This document shows positions 33,337 through 42,672 of a stretch of 64,000 nt of DNA, one piece after another. The notes below the pieces were generated by a model that saw only the letters and a program-made list of their open reading frames with translations, searched no databases and had not been told where the DNA came from. The translations under genes and the position numbers were made by a program. Within the stretch, counting starts at the first letter, position 1; every line of letters begins with the position of its first letter. Source of the DNA: Alkalicoccobacillus gibsonii (lineage in GTDB: Bacteria; Bacillota; Bacilli; Bacillales; Bacillaceae_D); NCBI RefSeq assembly GCF_016798245.1, contig NZ_JAEUZA010000003.1, positions 239,100 to 303,099 of the forward strand, given 5' to 3'.

Positions 33337-34938
33337 GTGAAGAATCAATTTCTAAAGGGAACTTTCTATTTAACGGGAGCAACCTTTCTATCTAAAATTC
33401 TTGGATTTATCTACATTATGCCGTTTGTCCTCATTGTAGGAGATTCAGGCTATGCACTCTATAAATACGCGTATGCGCCTTATACATTAATGCTGAGTGT
33501 GGCAACACTCGGTTTACCTATGGCTGTTTCTAAGTATGTGGCCAAATATAATAGTCTTGGAGACTATCAGGCAGGAAGAGATCTACTCAATAAAGGGTTA
33601 AAGCTTATGATGGGCATGGGTGTGCTAACATTTTTAGCATTGTTCTTTTTAGCGCCGTCTCTTGCATCAGTCGTTATAAAAGAAGGAGATGTGAGCGGGA
33701 ACACACATGAAGATGTAGTCTACGTCATCCGACTCGTCAGTATTGCTCTACTGATTATTCCGCCAATGAGTATGATGAGAGGATTTTTTCAAGGGAATCA
33801 ACAGATGGGTCCCTCTGCGTTTAGTACCGTACTGGAGCAAATTGTTCGCATCCTCTTTATTCTAGCTGGCTCCTTTGCCGTTTTATACATCTTTAACGGT
33901 ACAGCCACTCAGGCTGTTGGAATAAGTACTATGGGAGCGTTTGTTGGAGGTCTGGCAAGCTTAGGGCTGCTTGTATGGTTTTTTGTAAAAAGAAAGGATT
34001 TGTTCCCGGCCTTTCGAAATAAACATGGAGAACACCAACCGATTGAATGGTTACCAATGCTTAAGGAGCTAACAAGCTATGCCATTCCTTTTGTATTAGT
34101 AGGGCTTGCCATTCCTCTCTATCAGAACATTGATACCTTTACCATTAATAACTTGTTAACAAATGCTGGTTATAGTTTGATGGAGGCAGAGCAGGTAAAT
34201 GCGATCATTGGCCTTGCTCAAATTCTTGTACTCGTTCCAGTTTCACTTGCGACAGCGTTTAGTATCTCGCTTATTCCAAATATTACTGGATCCTTTAGTA
34301 AGGGAGACATGAAGGACGTAACAGACAAGATTAAACAAACGTTTATTTTACTTATGTTTGTCCTGTTACCTGCAGTAGTGGGGATGACATTGTTAAGCGA
34401 CCCGATCTACACTAGCATTTTTGGCGAGAACAACCAGCCTGAACTTGGTGGACGTATTCTTGCCTGGTATGCACCAATGGGCATTCTCTTTTCGTTATTT
34501 TCCGTTGCGGCAGCCATTTTACAAGGAATTAATAAGCAAAAGCAGGCGATCATTGGCTTGGGGCTCGGTGTTGTAGTCAAAGTTATACTTAATGCGTTGC
34601 TGATCCCTCACTTTTATGAGCTTGGTCCAATAATCGCAACGTATGCTGGATATTTTGTGTCTGTTTGTTATTTAACAGCAGTCATTTACCGCAATGTTAA
34701 CATACCGGTTGTAAAGCTTCTAAAACCACTTGTTCCAATTGGCTTGATGGTTGTCCTGATGATGGTCGTTGTCGTAGCGACTGAGTTTCTTGTTCGCTTG
34801 GCTTTAACGGATGTAATTGATAATTATCCACTTTCGTTCATTGTTACAGGAGTCTCTGTTTTAGCTGGAGCCGGTGTGTATCTTGTTGTGAGTAAGCAGA
34901 CTGGTTTGATTCGATTGATTGTTAGAAAAAATGGTTGA
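33337..34938 (+). CDS. Lipid II / polysaccharide flippase of the MOP superfamily (YtgP/SpoVB-like)
   Basis: This 533-residue protein has about 14 membrane segments. The N-terminus FLKGTFYLTGATFLSKILGFIYIMPFVLIVGDSGYALYKYAYAPY and MRGFFQGNQQMGPSAFSTVLEQIVRI are the signature of the Bacillus YtgP/SpoVB family, in which YtgP acts as a MurJ-type lipid II flippase and SpoVB serves spore cortex. Which paralogue this is cannot be told from the window. GTG 33337 follows AAAAGGTGA. It is monocistronic and flanked by repeat copies D and E. Confidence 0.88.
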   Translation: MKNQFLKGTFYLTGATFLSKILGFIYIMPFVLIVGDSGYALYKYAYAPYTLMLSVATLGLPMAVSKYVAKYNSLGDYQAGRDLLNKGLKLMMGMGVLTFLALFFLAPSLASVVIKEGDVSGNTHEDVVYVIRLVSIALLIIPPMSMMRGFFQGNQQMGPSAFSTVLEQIVRILFILAGSFAVLYIFNGTATQAVGISTMGAFVGGLASLGLLVWFFVKRKDLFPAFRNKHGEHQPIEWLPMLKELTSYAIPFVLVGLAIPLYQNIDTFTINNLLTNAGYSLMEAEQVNAIIGLAQILVLVPVSLATAFSISLIPNITGSFSKGDMKDVTDKIKQTFILLMFVLLPAVVGMTLLSDPIYTSIFGENNQPELGGRILAWYAPMGILFSLFSVAAAILQGINKQKQAIIGLGLGVVVKVILNALLIPHFYELGPIIATYAGYFVSVCYLTAVIYRNVNIPVVKLLKPLVPIGLMVVLMMVVVVATEFLVRLALTDVIDNYPLSFIVTGVSVLAGAGVYLVVSKQTGLIRLIVRKNG

Positions 34939-34951
34939 TTAAAGAATATTA

Positions 34952-35213
34952 TGCTTGAGACATAACTAAAAATCATTAAAAAATGGCGAATGATTCAATT
35001 ACAGAATCATTCGCCATTGGTGATTTTATTTGAACAAGCGGAGGGAGAACCCGAGACTCCTACGGAACAGAACGCGGTGAAGACACTGTAGCGGCGCCCT
35101 TTCCGCGAGAGGGGCTGAGGCCGTTCCCGTGGAAAGCGAGGGATTCTCCTGTAGCGGATTCGAAGCTATGTTCGTGTTTTACTATCTGTGTTAATGTTAT
35201 GTCCTCGGCCTCG
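34952..35213 (+). repeat. Intergenic structured repeat family, copy E
   Basis: Forward copy between convergent genes: CTTGAGACATAAC ... ATGGCGAATGATTC/GAATCATTCGCCAT ... GGAGAACCCGAGACTCCTAC ... AGAACGCGGTGAAGACACTG ... GAGGGATTCTCCTGTAGCGG ... TTATGTCCTCGGCCTC. Core blocks are nearly identical to copy D. Confidence 0.9.
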
Positions 35214-35219
35214 GTTGTT

Positions 35220-36704
35220 TCATTCCATCTCAATAATCAACTTCGGATGCTGATTCTCCTGCTTAATCTGCTTTAGCAGGTGACGTTTGAAGAAGTACAT
35301 CACCCACAGATGGAACTTAGCCTGAGTGAATGTGTATATAAACCAGGGTAAGGAGGGTTTATACTCATGAATGGCAATAATGCATTCCTGAGAGTTTGGA
35401 ATCTGTCTGAACTCAAGACGTCCTCTTCCAGATGTCTCTTCGCGCTTAGCGAAGGTGCCGCCTGAGATATAGAAGAGTGCACGGCTCTCGTTACTTCGAT
35501 CGTGTGAGTACGTTAACGAAAGTAACGGTTCATTACCAAGCATGTAGATCTTCGCATTGCGATCCTGGTCAACAGAGGTTCGAATGAGTGGTCGACCAAA
35601 TTCTTCTAACCAGTCAATGTAACGGGATGCAGCCCAAGAGGCCGTTTTGCCCTCGGGTAGCAGTACCCTCTGAACAGAACGTACATCAGAGATCACTGGC
35701 TTCGAACGGGAGCTTGAATTAGAAGAGTCTTTCTCTTGTTTTTGTTGCTGTTCTTCTTTTTCCTTTTTCTCTTGTTCTTCCTGCTCGAGCGCTGATTTCG
35801 CAGCTTCTTTAAACGATATCTTCCCGTAGCTTAAGTCTTTGTCCATGTTCTCAGGATTTGCAACCATGGGATGAATCAAGCTTTCAATCAACGGGTAGAC
35901 CATCTCACGAGGCGTGCCGGTTGTTACACTTACCCACAATCGAGAAAGCTTTACTGTCATAAACGGAATATTGAGTAGCTTTCTTTTTTTGCCCATGACT
36001 TCCGCTGTGTCGATCATCATTTCCTTATAGGTCATGATTTCAGGCCCGCCGACATCAATGGATTCGCCTGAGAGTTTTTTATTGCCGATACTTCCTTTTA
36101 ACGCATGTAATACATCCTGAAGCGCAATCGGATGTGTTTTTTGACGTGTCCATTTAGGTAATGCCATCATCGGTAATCTTTTAACAAGTTTCTTAACAAT
36201 TGGAAACGAGGAGCCTTTAGGGCCAACGATTAAGCCTGCACGAACGGTTGTCACAGGAACACCGTAGGAAGAGAGGACTTTTTCAACCTCCAGTCGGCTA
36301 CGTAAATGTCGTGATAGCTCATCCGCATCCGGTGGAATAATTCCGCTTAAGTAAATGATTTGCTTCACACCATTTTTCTTAGCGGCTTGAGCAAAGTTAT
36401 CGGCCAAAATAAGATCCATGTCTTCAAATTTAGCCTGAGTTAACTTTGCGGAAGGCATCATGGAATGGACCAGGTACACTGCATAGTCAGCGCCTTCAAG
36501 CGCTTTTTCGGCATCCTTAAGGGAGAACAGGTCAGCTGATCTCCAGGTTACATTCTCTGAGTCTTCGTATTTATCCCCATTACGTGACAAAGCAATGATA
36601 TCCGCTTGCTTTCCAAGTTTTTTCAGTAGGTTATTCCCGATATATCCGCTTGCTCCTGTTAGGGCGATGACGGGTCTTTTTTCATTTGTTGTTTGGTTAT
36701 CCAT
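35220..36704 (-). CDS. NmrA/YbjT-type NAD(P)-binding protein with extra C-terminal domain
   Basis: This 494-residue protein has an N-terminal extended short-chain-dehydrogenase domain (VIALTGASGYIGNNLLKKLG, residues about 12-31; LSGIIPPDADELSRHLRSRLEVEKVL; TVRAGLIVGPKGSSF), a charged linker rich in E, K, Q and S (about 310-345), and a C-terminal domain of about 150 residues (WAASRYIDWLEEFGRPLIRTS ... FRQIPNSQECIIAIHEYKPSLPW) resembling DUF2867-like tails of YbjT proteins. It probably binds NAD(P) at the membrane surface; its reaction is unknown. ATG 36704 is set by GAGGAG eight bases upstream. Confidence 0.82.
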   Translation of the reverse strand: MDNQTTNEKRPVIALTGASGYIGNNLLKKLGKQADIIALSRNGDKYEDSENVTWRSADLFSLKDAEKALEGADYAVYLVHSMMPSAKLTQAKFEDMDLILADNFAQAAKKNGVKQIIYLSGIIPPDADELSRHLRSRLEVEKVLSSYGVPVTTVRAGLIVGPKGSSFPIVKKLVKRLPMMALPKWTRQKTHPIALQDVLHALKGSIGNKKLSGESIDVGGPEIMTYKEMMIDTAEVMGKKRKLLNIPFMTVKLSRLWVSVTTGTPREMVYPLIESLIHPMVANPENMDKDLSYGKISFKEAAKSALEQEEQEKKEKEEQQQKQEKDSSNSSSRSKPVISDVRSVQRVLLPEGKTASWAASRYIDWLEEFGRPLIRTSVDQDRNAKIYMLGNEPLLSLTYSHDRSNESRALFYISGGTFAKREETSGRGRLEFRQIPNSQECIIAIHEYKPSLPWFIYTFTQAKFHLWVMYFFKRHLLKQIKQENQHPKLIIEME

Positions 36705-36776
36705 TGCGCACGCTCCTCGTCTTAACTTCACTATGTGTATGGTTACCCTTGAACGAGTGGTTATAATCTACTCATC

Positions 36777-37634
36777 TTATTTTCGTCCGAAGTTCATATG
36801 GACATAGCGTCCGTAGAAGTATCCATATACACCGAATAAAATAAGTCCGATTGCTACAACACCAAGAAGCCATTGACCATAAGGTTGTTGTGAAAGTTCA
36901 TATAAGGCCCCATCCATTCCCTGTGTATCATCTGCGTCAGCATTTAGGGCAGTTTGAATGAGGAAAACACCAATTAAAGCAAATACGATCGCACGCGAAA
37001 CTAAGCCCATTCGCCCAATGGTTCTAGTCAGATTCCATTCATGTTTGTTCATTTCAGCCTTCTTAAATTCTTTTAAAAATAAGCCTGAGATTGCTTTATA
37101 GCCTTCGTATAGCGCATAGACAATAATACCAATACCAATTGCCCCGATAATCCATTGACCAAAGGGCTGTGATAACAGAATCTGTGAGTAAGTTTCTTCG
37201 TCACTGCCCCCAGATCCGCCAGAATGAGTGGCAAAGGAAAAGGCATTAAAGGCCAAGCTGGCATAAATCAAGGCACTTCCAACAAAGCCAGCACGAACAA
37301 AAACCCCTTTTATTCCTTTACCAAAATGACCTGTATCAACTGAGGCTCGAATGAACATCCAAACGACGTAACCCATGAGTCCAATGCCTACTAACCATAA
37401 AACCACTTCTCCAAAGGGCATACTAGCAAGAGTTTGTAAGGCACCATTTGTATCTTCTGTATCTCCACCGACTCCCATTGCTGTCATAAAAGCAAGCACA
37501 CCAATTAAAATATACACGAACCCTTGAGACATGTACCCAAATCGACCCAAGCGTCTAATCCAAGGTTTTGACTCATCTTTGGCTTCAGACGCTTTTTGTT
37601 TTGTTTGTTGCTTCGTTGGAGTGTGCTTTGCCAC
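36777..37634 (-). CDS. DUF1206 membrane protein (three repeats)
   Basis: The 285-residue protein consists of three tandem two-helix repeats, each with the pattern RxGYxxxGxVYxxIGxLA ... PFGxxxLxxxGIGLxGY: first about 30-100, second 115-185 (LLSQPFGQWIIGAIGIGIIVYALYEGYKA), third 200-275 (LSQQPYGQWLLGVVAIGLILFGVYGYFYG). This is DUF1206. The N-terminus is basic and cytoplasmic. Function is unknown. It lies 72 bp upstream of the NmrA-type gene on the same strand. Confidence 0.85.
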   Translation of the reverse strand: MAKHTPTKQQTKQKASEAKDESKPWIRRLGRFGYMSQGFVYILIGVLAFMTAMGVGGDTEDTNGALQTLASMPFGEVVLWLVGIGLMGYVVWMFIRASVDTGHFGKGIKGVFVRAGFVGSALIYASLAFNAFSFATHSGGSGGSDEETYSQILLSQPFGQWIIGAIGIGIIVYALYEGYKAISGLFLKEFKKAEMNKHEWNLTRTIGRMGLVSRAIVFALIGVFLIQTALNADADDTQGMDGALYELSQQPYGQWLLGVVAIGLILFGVYGYFYGRYVHMNFGRK

Positions 37635-37693
37635 TGTTCTCAGTCCTTTCAGTTATCTGTCTATAAGATTCCCCAATCCCGGTAGACCAAACC

Positions 37694-37734
37694 AAAACAA
37701 AAAGCTAGTGACTCCGTGGAGAATCACTAGCTTC
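37694..37734 (-). terminator. Terminator after methionine aminopeptidase
   Basis: On the minus strand AAGCTAGTGA pairs with TCACTAGCTT and is followed by TTTTGTTTTGG. Confidence 0.85.
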
Positions 37735-37742
37735 TTTATCTT

Positions 37743-38486
37743 TTATTTCGTTAAAATAATCGGTTCTTCCTTCGTCACAATAATCGTATGTTCATATTGA
37801 GCCACAAAGCTGTTATCTGCCGTTGTCAGGGTCCATCCATCATCAAGCTGATAGACGTCCTCAGCCTTAGTTGAGACGAATGGTTCAAAGGCAATGACTT
37901 CTCCGTCTTTAAATAGCTTTGTATCACGTGAGTTGTAATAATTGAAGATATGCTCAGGTGAATCATGTAATGATAAACCAATGCCGTGTCCTGTTAGGTT
38001 TTTAATGACTGTAAACCCATGCTCTTGGGCCGTTTGGAACACTGCGCGACCAACTCCATTTTGTTTAGAGCCTGCTCTAAACTTTTTAAGGCCAGCATCG
38101 AATGTGTTTTTCGTTGCTTCAATGAGATCTGTTAAAATTGGCTCGCCTTTTCCGACAACGAAAGAATGACCCGTATCTGCGAAGTATCCATTTAATGAGC
38201 CAGATACATCGATATTTACAATATCTCCTTCTTTAATAACGCGAGATCCAGGGATACCGTGTGCTACTTCTTCATTGACGCATATACATGTGTATCCAGG
38301 GAAATCGTACGTACTGATTGGTGCAGAGATCGCACCAAATTTCTTAAAAAGCTTTCCTCCGATCTCATCGATTTCTTTTGTTGTCACTCCCGGCTTCGTA
38401 TGGAGGGTGAGCTCCTCTCGAATTTCTGCAACAATTTTTCCTATTTCCTTTAGTCCGTGTAAGTCTGTTTCGTTTTGTACGATCAT
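37743..38486 (-). CDS. map: Methionine aminopeptidase, type I
   Basis: This 247-residue enzyme removes N-terminal methionine. The metal ligands are visible: Asp in GDIVNIDVSGSLNGYFADTGHSFVVG (two Asp), His in NLTGHGIGLSLHDSPE, Glu in EVIAFEPFVS and Glu in QYEHTIIVT; the substrate His sits in NEEVAHGIPGS. It looks like the YflG (MapB) paralogue of B. subtilis rather than the ribosomal-operon copy, given its isolated position. ATG 38486 is nine bases after AAGGAG; ATG 38504 has no ribosome site. Confidence 0.93.
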   Translation of the reverse strand: MIVQNETDLHGLKEIGKIVAEIREELTLHTKPGVTTKEIDEIGGKLFKKFGAISAPISTYDFPGYTCICVNEEVAHGIPGSRVIKEGDIVNIDVSGSLNGYFADTGHSFVVGKGEPILTDLIEATKNTFDAGLKKFRAGSKQNGVGRAVFQTAQEHGFTVIKNLTGHGIGLSLHDSPEHIFNYYNSRDTKLFKDGEVIAFEPFVSTKAEDVYQLDDGWTLTTADNSFVAQYEHTIIVTKEEPIILTK

Positions 38487-38633
38487 ACGTGCATTCTCCT
38501 TCATATATAGATGTCTATCTTTATGCTATGTGTATTTGTCTAGGGTTTAGTCTGTTACAACTTCACTACCATTTATTCTACGCTTAAGTATAGCGTACAT
38601 CAATGGATTAGCAAAAACGTATGAGTTCCTTGG

Positions 38634-38672
38634 GTAAAGAAAAAGACGAGGATTCGATGATCACTCGTCTTC
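38634..38672 (-). terminator. Terminator after the DUF2207 gene
   Basis: On the minus strand AAGACGAG / CTCGTCTT with a 13-base loop, then TTTTTCTT. Confidence 0.75.
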
Positions 38673-38679
38673 ACATTTC

Positions 38680-40371
38680 TTAAAACGCACCGCTTCCACC
38701 GCCGCTTCCACCAACTCCGCCGCCTGGAGAACTGCCGGATGGGGAAGAAGATGGGGCCGCACTTGAACTAGCTGTATTCATGCTCGCTTGCGCAACTACG
38801 GAGATTGCAATAAATGTTGTCACATCAAATGAGTAGGCAGCCATAGCTTGAGGCTGACCCTTAAACACTTCTTCAAGTTCTGTATTTTTAGCTTTTAAGT
38901 TCTTATCTCCTGTACCGATACCATAGATGATTGCACGCATTAAATCATCTTGCTTCCAGCTTGTCATTTCAGCTGCTGGAATCGTTGCGGCTTGCTTGCT
39001 GAATTGATTCCATTCATAGACGATACGCGCGCCTTCGGTTGTTCGTGGGTGATAGAAAATCGCGTAACCAACATACCCGATAAAAAGCAGAATAGAAAAG
39101 AACAACCACATTGGTAAATCATACATAGGAAAGAGTACAAACAGTGGAACAAAGATCAGACTGGCAAGCCCAATCGTTAAACGGTAAGCCGTTTTGTTTT
39201 GGAGTAAATTTGCTTCCTTCATCTCTTCTCTAATGGCGGTTTTCCATTTGTGATCATAATGCTGATACGCTTCGTGATTTTTCTTGTCTTTCGCATAACT
39301 CTCTAACTGCTGAAGGGAGAACGATTTTCCATCTCCAATCGCATCAAACAGCCACTCAATTAAGATCTGCTCTGACTTGGAAGCACCCTCTTTATCAATC
39401 AATGTAAATTGATTCGTATCATGTTCTTTCACAAATCCTTTTCGCATAAGGTCAAGCAATCCTGCAGCCATTGCTTCTGGACGGAGTGTGCTCTTTGTGT
39501 AGAGAATCGTTGCCAGCATGCCAAGCTTTTGTTTAGGAATGTGTTTGGCTGCTTGGTATTCCTGCTCAAATGATTTGTAGATTTGCCTGCTTCTTAAATA
39601 AGAACCAAAAATTAAAATGAATAGAAGAAGCCCGGCAAGCGGAATAAAAATGACCGCGAAGCTTGAAAGGCGATCCTGCATGGAAGTAAACGCAGCTGCC
39701 TCATCCTTTACTTCTTGCTCATCAGTTAAGATGGTTTCTCCCATCTCTTGATTAATAACCGTTGCATTTGTAAATAATTCGCTTGGATAGGCTACTCGAA
39801 TAAATCCATTTGATCCATCAGAAACAGTCCCAAGAGAATACTGAACAGTACCATCTTCTTGTATCGTTTCTTTTCCAAAGGTTTCATCCTTGCCATAAGC
39901 GATTACTTCATTTGTTTCTGCTGGTGGATGGATGATCACAGTCATATCTTCATAAGGAACTTCGCCACTTGAATCGAAGAATGACCAGTTAAAATCAGCG
40001 ACATCCTGATACACGGTTGCACCGTTTGTAATGGTGTAAGTAAGATCAAGAGTAACAGTTTCATAACTGCCTGGACGCATGATTTTATAAAGTGCTCCGT
40101 CTTGCTCAACCTCTAGGGGCTGACCATTTTCTGAAGCCTCAACGTTTGTGATTTCCGTGTTTTCTTTTTGATAAAGGGTTCTTGTTAATCCGTTAAAATC
40201 ATCCTCAAAGTCGTACACATGTGTTTCTTTAACCGAGACATCCCCGTTTTCTAAAATAGTGGCATCTATCGTTGATTCTGGAATCGTGAAATCAATCGCA
40301 AACGCCTGATGGGGAACAAACAGCAATGTAAGTAAAAGGAGGGGAATCAGCATCATCGTTCGTTTTATCAT
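38680..40371 (-). CDS. DUF2207 predicted membrane protein
   Basis: This 563-residue protein has a signal peptide (residues about 4-25, ...FVPHQAFA), an extracellular beta-rich DUF2207 domain (about 27-215; ISATILENGDVSVKETHVYDFEDDFNGLTRTLY-like), a membrane segment (about 235-255), a cytoplasmic domain with winged-helix character (KLGMLATILYTKSTLRPEAMAAGLLDLMRKGFV), a second membrane pair (about 395-440) and a glycine-rich tail GGGVGGSGGGSGAF. The tail is typical of the family. Function unknown; envelope stress is sometimes suggested. It is divergent from ydbST-like genes. ATG 40371 is set by AGG eight bases upstream. Confidence 0.87.
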   Translation of the reverse strand: MIKRTMMLIPLLLLTLLFVPHQAFAIDFTIPESTIDATILENGDVSVKETHVYDFEDDFNGLTRTLYQKENTEITNVEASENGQPLEVEQDGALYKIMRPGSYETVTLDLTYTITNGATVYQDVADFNWSFFDSSGEVPYEDMTVIIHPPAETNEVIAYGKDETFGKETIQEDGTVQYSLGTVSDGSNGFIRVAYPSELFTNATVINQEMGETILTDEQEVKDEAAAFTSMQDRLSSFAVIFIPLAGLLLFILIFGSYLRSRQIYKSFEQEYQAAKHIPKQKLGMLATILYTKSTLRPEAMAAGLLDLMRKGFVKEHDTNQFTLIDKEGASKSEQILIEWLFDAIGDGKSFSLQQLESYAKDKKNHEAYQHYDHKWKTAIREEMKEANLLQNKTAYRLTIGLASLIFVPLFVLFPMYDLPMWLFFSILLFIGYVGYAIFYHPRTTEGARIVYEWNQFSKQAATIPAAEMTSWKQDDLMRAIIYGIGTGDKNLKAKNTELEEVFKGQPQAMAAYSFDVTTFIAISVVAQASMNTASSSAAPSSSPSGSSPGGGVGGSGGGSGAF

Positions 40372-40478
40372 GAGTTGCACCTGCTTTCTTTCTAATTCAT
40401 ACGTGTCATGGAAAAAAAGGTTTCAAAAAGTGAAACGTATTCTGGATAAATCCGTAAATAAATAAAGAGGGGTGACTT

Positions 40479-40973
40479 ATGAAACAAAACATACAAAAGC
40501 CAGACCAGAAGATATCAGAGAAAGCAGCAAGTGTATGGAGAATTTCTTCTGCCATCACACATGCCATTACTTTGCTCATACTAGGTACAGTCATTTTCTT
40601 GCATCATTATTACGAATGGGTAGAGTGGATTGGGTACGTGCTCTATGTGTTCATAGCTATTGATTTTCTTTATGCTCTCTACAAAATAATTATTTATCCC
40701 ATTTATATGCAACGAACGTGGAGATACCGAGTGGATGATGAATACATACAAATGAAGTATGGAGTAATTGATCAAGAACATGTACTAGTTCCTATGGTGA
40801 AGGTGTTGCATGTCAGTACAAACCAAGGGCCAATTCTAAGAAGGTATGGGTTATCTACCATTACCATTGGGACAACAGCTTCATCACATGAGATTCCAGC
40901 ATTACCTAATGAGGAAGCCGAAGACCTCCGTGAAAAAATCGCTGTGCTCGCGAAGGTGTATGAAAATGAGTGA
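40479..40973 (+). CDS. ydbS: YdbS-like PH-domain membrane protein
   Basis: This 164-residue protein has two membrane segments (about 27-75) and a bacterial PH (bPH2) domain: YRVDDEYIQMKYGVIDQEHVLVPMVKVLHVSTNQGPILRRYGLSTITIGT. YdbS and YdbT are encoded together in B. subtilis and help resistance to heterologous amylocyclicin-type bacteriocins. The gene overlaps ydbT by 8 bp. Start ATG 40479 follows GAGGGGTG. Confidence 0.9.
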   Translation: MKQNIQKPDQKISEKAASVWRISSAITHAITLLILGTVIFLHHYYEWVEWIGYVLYVFIAIDFLYALYKIIIYPIYMQRTWRYRVDDEYIQMKYGVIDQEHVLVPMVKVLHVSTNQGPILRRYGLSTITIGTTASSHEIPALPNEEAEDLREKIAVLAKVYENE

Positions 40974-42528
40974 GCAAACAATCCAATTAAATCATCCGTA
41001 CCGGCTACATGCTTCCTTTTTGTTGTCTGAGCTCGTTGGAACGATTAAAAACTATTTTTTTCCGATCATTTTATTGTGGATTGTCAATGCTAATTCAGAT
41101 TCAACATTTCTACTCATTGCTAAATGGGGACTATTAGTGGTCATTGCTATCTCCATCGTTTCGTCTATCCTAGAGTGGATCCATTTTCGTTATCAGTTCA
41201 CGGATACCGATCTTCAAATAAAGAAGGGTGGGCTTGTACGAAAGGAGCAATATATCCAGTATCATCGTATTCAAAATGTCTCGAGAACGACAAATCTTAT
41301 TGGCAAAATTTTTCGAGTAACAACCATTAAGCTTGAAACCGAAGCACAGGATGATGCGACCGTTCATTTGAAAATGGTGACACACAAGCAAGCAACTGCT
41401 ATTCAAACCTTTCTTGAATGGAAGAGCAATCATAAGGCAAATGACATTGAATCTAGTGATGATGTATCAACTCTAAGCAAATCACTTCACTATAAAGTAA
41501 CAAAAAAAGAACTACTTAAAGCATCCTTTACATCATTTAGTATTGTGGCACTCATTCCAATCTTGATGACAATCTTCTTTAACATAGATGAGGTATTTTC
41601 ATTAGATGGTCATGTTGACACAGTGGTAAGTTTTCTTCAGGATCATTGGATCTGGCTGACCATCGCAATCATTGGTTTGTTGATTGTCTCATGCTTGTTT
41701 GGAGTCGTAACGACCTTTTTACAGTATGGCCGTTTTGAAGTGAGAAGTGATGAAAAGCGCATCTATATCAAAAAAGGGATCATTCAAGAAAAAGAAAATT
41801 CCATTCTAAAGAGTAAAGTACAAGGAGTGGTCGTTTCAAAAAGTATTATTAGGCGCTGGTTTGGGATTGCAAAGGTCCGATTGATTTGTGCAGGAGGAGA
41901 AATGGAAACAGATGAAACGGAGTCTGCTGTCATTTTTCCTTTTATATCCGTTAAACGAATTCCAGAGCTTCTGCCAGAGATCATTCCTGGTTTTGTGTAT
42001 CAACAGCCTGAACGTAGACTCCCGCGTCGTGCACTTTGGGTAAAGCTGCTACGTCCAAGTTACTTTTGGGTTATTGTAACAGTCGTTGTCTTTATATTCT
42101 GGAGTCACTTATGGTATCTGTCGCCTATCCTCCTCGCATTAATCATATGTAATCGATTAATGGATTACCGGTTTACAAGGTATCAAATTACGGAATCGAT
42201 TACACAGTATGAAATAGGTGGCGTGTTCAACGAATTAACGACAACCGGCATGAAAAAGGTGGAAGAAGTGAAGGTGACTAGGTCATGGCTTCAGCGTCGG
42301 TTTGGGCTCGCATCTATTCAAGTCGCTACACGTGGAAAACCGGTTCAATTTATTATGATTAATGATATCCCAGAGAGTGATGCGTTCGATTATTACATGT
42401 GGTATGAACAGTTTGTCAACGAACGTTATCACTTTTATGTAGAACAAAACAAAAAGCAAGAGATGATCAATGATAACGGGGAGTTTAACGAAGCTGACGT
42501 AGGAATGGAAGAAAATGATATAAAATAA
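40966..42528 (+). CDS. ydbT: YdbT-like PH-domain membrane protein
   Basis: The 520-residue protein is built of three bPH2 repeats interleaved with membrane pairs: first repeat about 70-155 (DTDLQIKKGGLVRKEQYIQYHRIQNVSRTTNLIGKIF), second about 250-330 (RFEVRSDEKRIYIKKGIIQEKENSILKSKVQGVVVSKSIIRRWFGIAKVRLI), third about 395-480 (YQITESITQYEIGGVFNELTTTGMKKVEEVKVTRSWLQRRFGLASIQV). ATG 40966 overlaps the end of ydbS; the longer open frame inside ydbS is rejected. The pair probably form one membrane complex. Confidence 0.9.
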   Translation: MSEQTIQLNHPYRLHASFLLSELVGTIKNYFFPIILLWIVNANSDSTFLLIAKWGLLVVIAISIVSSILEWIHFRYQFTDTDLQIKKGGLVRKEQYIQYHRIQNVSRTTNLIGKIFRVTTIKLETEAQDDATVHLKMVTHKQATAIQTFLEWKSNHKANDIESSDDVSTLSKSLHYKVTKKELLKASFTSFSIVALIPILMTIFFNIDEVFSLDGHVDTVVSFLQDHWIWLTIAIIGLLIVSCLFGVVTTFLQYGRFEVRSDEKRIYIKKGIIQEKENSILKSKVQGVVVSKSIIRRWFGIAKVRLICAGGEMETDETESAVIFPFISVKRIPELLPEIIPGFVYQQPERRLPRRALWVKLLRPSYFWVIVTVVVFIFWSHLWYLSPILLALIICNRLMDYRFTRYQITESITQYEIGGVFNELTTTGMKKVEEVKVTRSWLQRRFGLASIQVATRGKPVQFIMINDIPESDAFDYYMWYEQFVNERYHFYVEQNKKQEMINDNGEFNEADVGMEENDIK

Positions 42529-42672
42529 AGCATACGTAAGTAAGAGCTATTTGTTAACGTTTTTTTCGATTCTGGTGAAAAATAGTTAGATTCCCGAAGT
42601 AAGCATTCCAATCTGATTTGAGTTATAATACTTCGATATGACTTTATAAGACTTAGATTGGGATGAAAAAGA

